A program made the position numbers and the translations under genes. 13,312 nt of DNA, taken from assembly GCA_003150315.1 (NCBI GenBank), contig QAML01000042.1, positions 61,907-75,218 on the forward strand. The letters run 5' to 3'. How positions within the stretch are numbered: the first letter of the stretch is position 1; every line of letters starts with the position of its first letter. Shown one piece after another: positions 7,453-13,312 of this stretch. The notes under the pieces were generated by a model. It made no database searches and was not told the origin of the DNA. It saw nothing but the letters and a program-made list of their open reading frames with translations. The DNA comes from Prevotellaceae bacterium (lineage in GTDB: Bacteria; Bacteroidota; Bacteroidia; Bacteroidales; Bacteroidaceae).

Positions 7453-8936
7453 TTAACACGGAACAATTCCGCAGCCTTTTCTCTGCTGAACACAACGGGA
7501 GACTTTATGAACTCTGGAATATTGTATGCGTAAAGTAATTCTCCATTTTGCTCAGGATTTTTTTGAGGAAGCATGAAAGGTTTGGTGAACTTGCCTTTTG
7601 AATCACAATGCGAGAAAAACAGACGAGTATATTTTCCGTCCACCCTGCGTGAACTGAAAACTATCCAACGACCATTAGAACTCCAAGAATGATAACTATC
7701 GGAACTATTACTATTTAATATATCAGTATTCACAAACCGCATTGTATTCAGGTCAATCATTTTCAAATCTGCTTCCACATGTTGTATCGGGAACGTTGCA
7801 CAGTCTGCTTTGGTAAACATCAGAAATCTTCCGTCTGGTGAGATTCGGGGGAAAGACACGCTGCCTCCATTTTGCGAGGGACTGTATATTGTATCTATTT
7901 TTTCTCCGAGGGTTCCATTGGCGGAATTAAAAGGAACACGAATAAGAGCATATTTCATCTTTTCAAAATATGACTGCATCATTTCTCGCTGCTGTTCATT
8001 TATTCCAAGATGAGCTACACACATATAAAGATATTTTCCGCCAGGCGAGAAAGCAGGAAAGGTTTCCCAATCATCGCTTCCGCAGAATCTCGAATCGGTT
8101 AAAACCCTATCGTTTTTTACATCGTAAATAATAATGTCGGAATTCATATCGAACACCTCAATTTTATTACGACTTATTCCGTAAAATGTCTGGCGGGTAA
8201 GGTTTGAAGAAAAAGCAACGAAGTTTCCCGAAGGATGCCAATAAGGATATGTGGCACTTTTCTTCGGTCCTAACTGCTCTATTGGCAGTTTTCTTGTTTT
8301 TCCGTTTACAGTTATTATTGTACTTCCGCCTTCTCCACGAGCATGAAACAACCAATTTTGGGGATTGTAATCACAAAAACTGTGGCAATTGACACATCCT
8401 TTGTTGTTCTGCGAATTTTTTATTATTGTTTTCTGATTAAAACTTTCGAGATTACGTTGATAAATTCCCATTCTATTCCACAATTCAAATCCGGGAGGAA
8501 CAAGGCGGTAAGCAATCCAAGGATCAATGCTGTCTTTTGAAACAAAAATAGAAAATGGTTTGTAATCAATGCCGCCGGGATGTTTTTCCGACCACTCGGA
8601 TACTTTTACAACCAAACATTTACCCGCAGCTTCTCCAAGAATTCTTTTCCAATCCTTTTCAGGAAAATCTATAACCGTAGAGCCTTCGACTTTTATTACT
8701 TGTTTCCCTTCGAATTCCACAATAGCCTTCACATGTTTTGCGGCTTTTATCTCAAAATTCAGCGGTGCAATGTTTACAGGAACTGTTACATCTGTATAAT
8801 CGGGAAATATTGTAGGAACAATGTTAGAACTTTCGGCACATTTTTCATATTTTCCTCCGCAAGAAGACAGAATCATGCCGGATGATAAAAAGAAAATCAT
8901 CATCCAAACACAAAAACTTATATACGGCTTGCGCAT
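7449..8936 (-). CDS. PD40 beta-propeller lipoprotein with a CXXCH haem-type motif
   Basis: This is a 495-residue predicted lipoprotein. A signal peptide with lipobox LSSC ends at Cys26, followed by GGKYEK. The N-terminal part (about 40-150) looks like a beta-sandwich. A single CVNCH at 181-185 (DNA 8382-8396) is a c-type haem attachment motif. The second half has at least four PD40/TolB-like propeller blades, at about 230-245 (YPYWHPSGNFVAFSSN), 291-305, 361-376 (SFPRISPDGRFLMFTK) and 414-430. Substrate and partner are unknown. A periplasmic or surface electron-transfer, binding or sensing role is inference. I start at ATG 8936 because signal peptide and lipobox follow at once. The in-frame extension to 9083 lies inside cstA. 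It begins 5 bases after cstA and overlaps the next gene by four. Confidence 0.85.
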   Translation of the reverse strand: MRKPYISFCVWMMIFFLSSGMILSSCGGKYEKCAESSNIVPTIFPDYTDVTVPVNIAPLNFEIKAAKHVKAIVEFEGKQVIKVEGSTVIDFPEKDWKRILGEAAGKCLVVKVSEWSEKHPGGIDYKPFSIFVSKDSIDPWIAYRLVPPGFELWNRMGIYQRNLESFNQKTIIKNSQNNKGCVNCHSFCDYNPQNWLFHARGEGGSTIITVNGKTRKLPIEQLGPKKSATYPYWHPSGNFVAFSSNLTRQTFYGISRNKIEVFDMNSDIIIYDVKNDRVLTDSRFCGSDDWETFPAFSPGGKYLYMCVAHLGINEQQREMMQSYFEKMKYALIRVPFNSANGTLGEKIDTIYSPSQNGGSVSFPRISPDGRFLMFTKADCATFPIQHVEADLKMIDLNTMRFVNTDILNSNSSDSYHSWSSNGRWIVFSSRRVDGKYTRLFFSHCDSKGKFTKPFMLPQKNPEQNGELLYAYNIPEFIKSPVVFSREKAAELFRVK

Positions 8937-8941
8937 GACTT

Positions 8942-10399
8942 TTATTTTTCCTCTGATGAAGAATATTCTCCTGCGTGTTTTGTTTTCCACACAAAGAACC
9001 ATATCAAAGCTATAAACACCGCTATCCCGCCGACAGTATAAGCTATTCCCTTTGGAAGAGCCATCGCCTCGGGTGCAACACACAAATAAGTTACACTAAC
9101 AGTTGTCATAAACAATGCGGGGACGAGAGTTATGAAATAATTCTTCCTTTTCTTCAACAAATAAACAGTTATAGCCCAAAGAGTAAATACCGAAAGCGTT
9201 TGGTTTGCCCACGCAAAGTATCCCCAAATAACTGCGAAGCCGGATTTATCGGAAAGGTTGAACCATATAATCAACGCCACCAAAGCAAAAAGAGGAATTG
9301 AAATGTACAGACGGGAAAGCAATTTCTTTTGTTTGAACTTCAAAGAGTCTGCAATAATAAGTCTTGCCGAGCGCAAAGAAGTATCACCAGAAGTAATTGG
9401 AGCCGCTACCACACCTAATATCGCAAGAATTCCACCAACAATACCAAGCCAGCGTCTGCTCATTATATTTACTACATTCGGAGCCTGAATGCTCATATCC
9501 GTATTGCCGCTTGAGGGATCGAAAAAGAAATAACTTGCAACCGCAGCCCACACAAGGGCAACAACTCCTTCGGTTATCATTGCTCCGTAAAACACAGGGC
9601 GTCCGTACTTCTCGCTTTTCATACACCTTGCCATCAGAGGGCTTTGCGTAGCGTGGAATCCTGAGATTGCTCCGCAGGCAATGGTTATGAACAAACACGG
9701 GAATATGGGTTGAGCAGCTTTGTTCGGATGAAGATTATTCAAGCCATCAGTTATTTCAGGAATGGAAGGCCAGTGTATATAAAGTGCAACCATTAATCCG
9801 AGAGCCATGAAAAGAAGTGCAAAGGCGAAAATGGGATAAATCTTACCTATAACCTTATCAATAGGCAAAAGAGTGGCAATTATATAATAGACAAATATCA
9901 CCGCCATCCAAAAATACATGTTCATGAACGGCACGTCCGAGGTAAGATCTTTCAAAATCAAGGCAGGGGAACTCACAAACACTGCTCCAACCAATATCAG
10001 AAGCATTACCGTGAACACAACCATTATTTTTTTTGTAGTGTGTCCCAAATATTTTCCTATTATTTCCGTTAGCGAGCATCCGTTCGTTCTTATAGAAATC
10101 ATTCCGCTCAAATAATCGTGAACAGCTCCGGCAAATATGCAACCGAATATAATCCACAAAAAAGCCGAAGGTCCATATAATGCGCCCATTATGGCTCCGA
10201 ATATTGGTCCCGTGCCTGCTATGTTCAGAAATTGAATCATGAAAATTTTCCATGTCGGCATCGGAATATAATCCATTCCGTCCTGCAAACGGTAAGCCGG
10301 CGTGGGGCGATTGTCAGGTCCGAAAACCTTCGCTACAAAACGCCCGTAAACGAGATAGCCCAAGACTAAGGCCACCAAACTGACTGTAAAGGAAATCAT
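8942..10399 (-). CDS. cstA: Carbon starvation protein CstA family transporter
   Basis: This is a 485-residue inner-membrane transporter of the CstA/BtsT family, known in enteric bacteria to take up peptides or pyruvate. Family motifs are clear: QDGMDYIP (39-46), NIAGTGPIFG (59-68), AGAVHDYLSGM (90-100), SLTEIIGKYLG (109-119), and the central SGFHATQSPLMAR (226-238) followed by ITEGVVALVWA (255-265). About 13 or more hydrophobic segments cover the whole length. It is much shorter than Escherichia coli CstA (about 700 residues), so it is the short form, lacking the long C-terminal extension. It is first in a five-gene cluster and has its own promoter about 65 bases upstream. The CRP control known in Escherichia coli cannot be assumed. 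Whether the substrate is pyruvate or peptides is open. Confidence 0.93.
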   Translation of the reverse strand: MISFTVSLVALVLGYLVYGRFVAKVFGPDNRPTPAYRLQDGMDYIPMPTWKIFMIQFLNIAGTGPIFGAIMGALYGPSAFLWIIFGCIFAGAVHDYLSGMISIRTNGCSLTEIIGKYLGHTTKKIMVVFTVMLLILVGAVFVSSPALILKDLTSDVPFMNMYFWMAVIFVYYIIATLLPIDKVIGKIYPIFAFALLFMALGLMVALYIHWPSIPEITDGLNNLHPNKAAQPIFPCLFITIACGAISGFHATQSPLMARCMKSEKYGRPVFYGAMITEGVVALVWAAVASYFFFDPSSGNTDMSIQAPNVVNIMSRRWLGIVGGILAILGVVAAPITSGDTSLRSARLIIADSLKFKQKKLLSRLYISIPLFALVALIIWFNLSDKSGFAVIWGYFAWANQTLSVFTLWAITVYLLKKRKNYFITLVPALFMTTVSVTYLCVAPEAMALPKGIAYTVGGIAVFIALIWFFVWKTKHAGEYSSSEEK

Positions 10400-10421
10400 A
10401 TTACTATTTACAAGTTTATTT

Positions 10422-10448
10422 CAAAAGCCACGCAACTGAAAGCTTTTG
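10422..10448 (-). promoter_or_regulatory. Hairpin in the cstA 5' leader
   Basis: CAAAAGC (10448-10442 on the minus strand) pairs with GCTTTTG (10428-10422), giving seven perfect pairs around a 13-base loop. It lies wholly inside the predicted leader (about 10457-10400), ending 22 bases before the start codon. No T tract follows, so it is not a terminator. It might affect translation or stability, or be chance. Confidence 0.35.
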
Positions 10449-10463
10449 GATTCAGCGCATTTG

Positions 10464-10493
10464 CAAAGTTACTTCTTTTTGTAAAATTTGCAA
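10464..10493 (-). promoter_or_regulatory. Promoter of the cstA operon
   Basis: On the minus strand, TTG (10493-10491), a 19-base spacer, then TAACTTTG (10471-10464) is a complete match to the Bacteroidota TTG/TAnnTTTG promoter. Transcription would start near 10457, giving a leader of about 58 bases before ATG 10399. It lies in the 108-base gap after the uvrD-like gene. I saw no terminator between them, so some read-through from the helicase gene is possible. Confidence 0.8.
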
Positions 10494-10507
10494 TGCTGCA
10501 CACGTTT

Positions 10508-12808
10508 TTATTCTAAAACGGCAAGAGGTGCGAATTTGAGCAACAGATCTTTCGTTCCAGAATCATAAAATTCTATGTTGACTTTCGCTGTATCACCTGC
10601 ATCCATAATACGTTTGACAACGCCTTTGCCAAAACGCCGGTGTTCCACCACGGTTCCTACCTTTATTATGTCGCCCGCCTGTGTTTTGGCACTTTCGAGT
10701 GTTTGGGCGCCGTCCGATTCCTGATTTTCGCGACGTATTGCCGTTCTGCCGAAAACCGGCGAAGCTTGCAATGTGAAACGATTGTCATCAAAACCGCCGA
10801 AACTCCTGCGCGGCTGACCATAACAGCCTTTGCTTTTCCTGTCATTGAAATGTACGCACGAGGAGTCCAGTTCTTTTACGAAACGACTCGGATCGGATTC
10901 GGTTACATTACCATACGAAAAGCGGAAACGGGCATAACTTATATAGCAATACTCTTTGGCTCTCGTCAGTGCCACATAAAACAAGCGACGTTCCTCTTCG
11001 AGTTCGCGAGAATCAAAGAAAGCCTGATGTCCTGGGAAGATTTCTTCTTCAAGTCCCACTATACACACTGCAGAAAACTCAAGTCCCTTTGCAGAATGTA
11101 TTGTCATGAGCGAAACCTTCTCTTTGTCGGCATCGTTTTTGTCGGCATCGGTAAGTAAAGCCACATCGGCAAGATAATTTTCAATAGTGGCATTCTCCGC
11201 ACTGCCATTTGTCTCTGTTTCCTGCGCCACGAAATCATACAAGGCGTTTATAAGTTCGTCCAGGTTCTCTTTTCTGCTCAAATCGCTCGTATCGGTTACT
11301 ATTTCCGTTCTCACTCCGCTCTCTTCAAGAATCTCGTTTCCGAGCGCATAAGCGTCAAGTTCACCAGCCTTTGCGGCAAAGCCGTTTATCATAGCCACGA
11401 ATTTGGATATACGTCCGTAGGTAGTGGCAGAAACCCCGAGTTCTTTTGCTGCAAATGTGTTTACGGTTTCCCACAGACTGATTCCGTTGTTCGTAGCCAC
11501 TGACATTAGTTTCTCTAGAGTGGTATTTCCTATTCCGCGTGCAGGATAATTCACAACTCTCCTGAAAGCTTCGTCGTCGTTCGGGTTCACGGTCATTCGG
11601 AAATAGGCTATGGCATCTTTCACTTCCTTGCGTTCGTAAAACGAAAGCCCGCCATACACACGATAAGGCACACCCGACTTTCTCAGAGCTTCCTCTATGA
11701 CGCGGCTTTGCGCATTCTTGCGATAGAGCACGGCTATTTCGCTATACGGCACACCATTGTCGGCGTTTGTTTTGCATACTGATTTAACCACTCTCTCCGC
11801 TTCTTCCACATCGCTCTCGGTCGGATATATTTCAATCTTCTGTCCCGCGCCTGCCAAACTGTAAACATCCTTTGGTATCCTGTTACGGTTGTGAGCAATT
11901 ACGCTGTTGGCAGCATCGACTATGCTTTTCGTGGAACGATAATTGCGTTCGAGCTTGAAAAGTCGGGCATCGGGGAAAATTCTCGTAAAATTAAGGATAT
12001 TACCTATGTCGGCACCGCGAAAGGCATAAATGCTTTGCGCATCGTCTCCCACCACACACAGCATTTGTCTTTCACGCGTGAGCAGCCAAAGGATTCTTGC
12101 CTGAGTGCGATTAGTGTCCTGATATTCGTCAACAAGCACAAAATTGAAACGGTCCACATATTTTCTGCGCACCTCCTCATGAGTTGTGAGCAATATGTAC
12201 ATTTTCACGAGCAAATCGTCAAAATCCATGGCATCCGATGCCTTGAGTCGCTGCTGATACTTCATATATATATGTCCAACCTCGGGAACTTTATCGGAAT
12301 CATCGCGTTTCAAAATATCGGGATCGTTAAAATATTCTTCCGCAAGAATAAGATTGTTCTTTGCCTGCGAAATTTTCGAAAGGACTATGGAAGGTTTATA
12401 AACCTTTACATCAAGTCCCATGCCTTTCACTATGTTTTTCACGAGACTTGTGGAATCGGTGCGATCGTATATTGTAAATTTCGACGTATAACCCAACAGC
12501 GGGGCTTCTTTTCTCAATATCTTGGCAAACACGCTGTGAAACGTGCCCATGACAAGGTATTTGGCAACCCCTTCTCCCACTATAGCGGCAACACGTTCAC
12601 GCATTTCGCGGGCGGCTTTGTTGGTAAACGTCAGCGCAAGTATATTCCACGGCTTCAGCCCGTGAGCGGTGAGAAATGCAATCTTTGTGGTGAGAACACG
12701 TGTCTTTCCAGAACCGGCTCCGGCTATTACAAGCGACGGACCTTCAATATATTCTACGGCTTTACGCTGACTTTCGTCAAGGTTGTCAAGATATTCAGTT
12801 TGTTGCAT
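10508..12808 (-). CDS. uvrD: UvrD/PcrA-type superfamily 1 DNA helicase
   Basis: This 766-residue, ATP-driven 3'-5' DNA helicase is used in excision and mismatch repair and in clearing stalled replication or transcription complexes. All SF1A motifs are present in order: Q motif LDESQRKAV (10-18), Walker A GAGSGKT (30-36), Ia LTFTNKAAREM (59-69), II VDEYQDTN (226-233), III VVGDDAQSIYAFRGA (252-266), IV LERNYRS (286-292), V MTIHSAKGLEF (568-578) and VI ERRLFYVALTRAKE (606-619). Residues about 712-766 (GTVVEHRRFGKGVV onward) form the Tudor-like C-terminal domain that binds RNA polymerase in PcrA, so PcrA is an equally good name. I start at ATG 12808. The adjoining in-frame TTG at 12811 is less likely. 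It is probably monocistronic with a leader of about 220 bases. Confidence 0.96.
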   Translation of the reverse strand: MQQTEYLDNLDESQRKAVEYIEGPSLVIAGAGSGKTRVLTTKIAFLTAHGLKPWNILALTFTNKAAREMRERVAAIVGEGVAKYLVMGTFHSVFAKILRKEAPLLGYTSKFTIYDRTDSTSLVKNIVKGMGLDVKVYKPSIVLSKISQAKNNLILAEEYFNDPDILKRDDSDKVPEVGHIYMKYQQRLKASDAMDFDDLLVKMYILLTTHEEVRRKYVDRFNFVLVDEYQDTNRTQARILWLLTRERQMLCVVGDDAQSIYAFRGADIGNILNFTRIFPDARLFKLERNYRSTKSIVDAANSVIAHNRNRIPKDVYSLAGAGQKIEIYPTESDVEEAERVVKSVCKTNADNGVPYSEIAVLYRKNAQSRVIEEALRKSGVPYRVYGGLSFYERKEVKDAIAYFRMTVNPNDDEAFRRVVNYPARGIGNTTLEKLMSVATNNGISLWETVNTFAAKELGVSATTYGRISKFVAMINGFAAKAGELDAYALGNEILEESGVRTEIVTDTSDLSRKENLDELINALYDFVAQETETNGSAENATIENYLADVALLTDADKNDADKEKVSLMTIHSAKGLEFSAVCIVGLEEEIFPGHQAFFDSRELEEERRLFYVALTRAKEYCYISYARFRFSYGNVTESDPSRFVKELDSSCVHFNDRKSKGCYGQPRRSFGGFDDNRFTLQASPVFGRTAIRRENQESDGAQTLESAKTQAGDIIKVGTVVEHRRFGKGVVKRIMDAGDTAKVNIEFYDSGTKDLLLKFAPLAVLE

Positions 12809-12905
12809 CAAGTGTAATAATTACTTTCCAAGACCGCCACGGTCTTAAAAGAGAAAAAAGAAAGGAGAACACTGACGCGATACGCGATGAAAACTCCTAT
12901 ATGAT

Positions 12906-12929
12906 AAGATTTGAGGGTCCGCAAATCTT
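12906..12929 (-). promoter_or_regulatory. Perfect 8-bp inverted repeat in the helicase leader
   Basis: AAGATTTG and CAAATCTT flank an eight-base loop and pair perfectly. The site lies about 80-100 bases before the helicase start codon, inside the predicted transcript. No T tract follows on the minus strand, so it is not a standard terminator. It could be an operator or an RNA structure. I do not recognise a known motif. Confidence 0.4.
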
Positions 12930-13038
12930 TGTAATCTGTATATTTTACAGCGCGCCATTGACTTGCGAAACGGTCTCGGTTTTCATTTTTTATTGATGAG
13001 CATCCCGGTCTGCCGTCAGCGGAACTCCTTTGTAAAAG

Positions 13039-13069
13039 CAAAGATATAACATATATTTGAATCCGTCAA
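13039..13069 (-). promoter_or_regulatory. Candidate promoter of the helicase gene
   Basis: On the minus strand, TTG (13069-13067), a 20-base spacer, then TATCTTTG (13046-13039) matches the Bacteroidota promoter pattern. The predicted start is near 13032, which gives a leader of about 220 bases before ATG 12808. That is unusually long, so the promoter may instead serve a small RNA or leader peptide, with a second helicase promoter that I could not find nearer the gene. Confidence 0.6.
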
Positions 13070-13249
13070 GTGCCGAAGCACAATTTATTTTTACAAAACC
13101 ACTACCCTCCGGGATTAAACTATTCAGTAACTGCGGGATAAAAATTTGCACCTCGCACATTTTTTCTTTGATTTCGGGAATCAAAAACCACGACACAGCA
13201 CGAATTTCCGCAAACAGAAACACACACATTCCGCATGCCCTAAAAAACA

Positions 13250-13312
13250 TAAGGCATGTAGCAAAAAATACAAGCCATATATTTTAAAATACAAGGCACT
13301 TATTTTAAAATA
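13250..13312. repeat. Dispersed palindromic repeat, copy 3 (cut by window end)
   Basis: Three tandem 21-base units can be aligned at 13250-13270, 13271-13291 and 13292-13312. They become closer to the consensus from left to right: TAAGGCATGTAG..., then CAAGCCATATATTTT..., then the intact CAAGGCACTTATTTT.... The inverted half that would close the palindrome lies beyond the window. The last 34 bases (13279-13312) are identical to bases 1-34. It has the same orientation as copies 1 and 2. Confidence 0.85.

Larger units (their letters stand above)
4709..10399 (-). other. Probable five-gene operon cstA - PD40 lipoprotein - DUF6057-like - mltG - folB
   Basis: Five genes run in the same direction with gaps of 5, -4, 20 and -4 bases. 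Two of the junctions are ATGA overlaps (7449-7452 and 4709-4712), the usual sign of translational coupling. A full promoter match lies before cstA, and I found none inside the cluster. The folB end extends to 4332; this entry marks the coupled block up to the folB start. The tRNA-Thr gene after folB has its own promoter. Co-transcription is inferred from spacing and has not been shown. Confidence 0.75.
12809..13312. other. Gene-free stretch: helicase leader, promoter and repeat
   Basis: I see no supported protein gene in these 504 bases. The left half is the predicted leader of the helicase mRNA (about 12809-13032). It holds two clean inverted repeats: AAGACCG/CGGTCTT at 12830-12846 and AAGATTTG/CAAATCTT at 12906-12929. 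It also holds a possible 13-codon leader frame (MKTETVSQVNGAL, 12945-12986, minus). The promoter lies at 13039-13069. From 13070 to about 13230 I see nothing distinctive. CATGCC/GGCATG (13234-13258) forms a small hairpin overlapping the start of repeat copy 3. Confidence 0.7.

Noticed and set aside
8937..9083. In-frame N-terminal extension of the PD40 lipoprotein
   Set aside because: It lies inside the cstA 3' end and would place the lipoprotein signal peptide in the middle of the protein. ATG 8936 is followed at once by a proper signal peptide and lipobox.
11891..12817. 308-codon open frame on the plus strand
   Set aside because: It runs antisense through the helicase gene, whose motifs are all present on the other strand. 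The translation is rich in Cys, His and Phe and resembles no family.
12830..12846. AAGACCG/CGGTCTT hairpin as a terminator
   Set aside because: It lies just upstream of the helicase start, and no T tract follows on the minus strand. On the plus strand only AAAA follows.
12990..13250. 86-codon minus-strand frame beginning with ATG
   Set aside because: It spans the predicted helicase promoter, has an unusual composition, no recognisable domain and no coupling to a neighbour. I treat it as chance.

Overview
The window looks like chromosomal DNA from a member of the Bacteroidota, most likely the order Bacteroidales. I base this on three things. Several upstream regions carry the Bacteroidota sigma-factor pattern (TTG or TTTG, about 19-20 bases, then TAnnTTTG). 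Shine-Dalgarno sites play little visible part. The protein set fits: a TonB-dependent receptor with an N-terminal carboxypeptidase-regulatory-like domain, a short CstA, a DUF6057-like membrane protein, and a PD40 lipoprotein with a CXXCH motif. I cannot name a genus. Eight protein genes and one tRNA gene are supported, and all but one protein gene lie on the minus strand.

Layout, left to right. Positions 1-59 hold a palindromic dispersed repeat. Then come a histidine-phosphatase-family gene (minus) and a divergent DUF308/HdeD-like membrane protein gene (plus). The latter converges on a TonB-dependent receptor gene (minus). A gene-free stretch of about 400 bases follows, with a second repeat copy and the terminator of tRNA-Thr(CGT). 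The tRNA has its own well-formed promoter. Upstream of it is a tight minus-strand cluster transcribed in the order cstA, PD40/CXXCH lipoprotein, DUF6057-like membrane protein, mltG, folB. Its gaps are 5, -4, 20 and -4 bases, so it is very probably one operon, driven by a good promoter at 10464-10493. A UvrD/PcrA helicase gene lies upstream with a predicted leader of about 220 bases. The right end is a gene-free stretch of about 500 bases that finishes in a third copy of the repeat.

Functionally this is mostly housekeeping: DNA repair helicase, peptide or pyruvate uptake (CstA), septal or lateral peptidoglycan cleavage (MltG), folate synthesis (FolB), a translation adaptor, and an outer-membrane uptake receptor. 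The least explained part is the pair downstream of cstA: a predicted surface or periplasmic beta-propeller lipoprotein with one haem-c-type motif, and a polytopic membrane protein of unknown role. The least explained DNA is the repeat. It is built from 21-base direct units closed by one inverted unit. The first 34 bases of the window are identical to its last 34 bases. I saw no mobile-element genes, CRISPR array or defence system.
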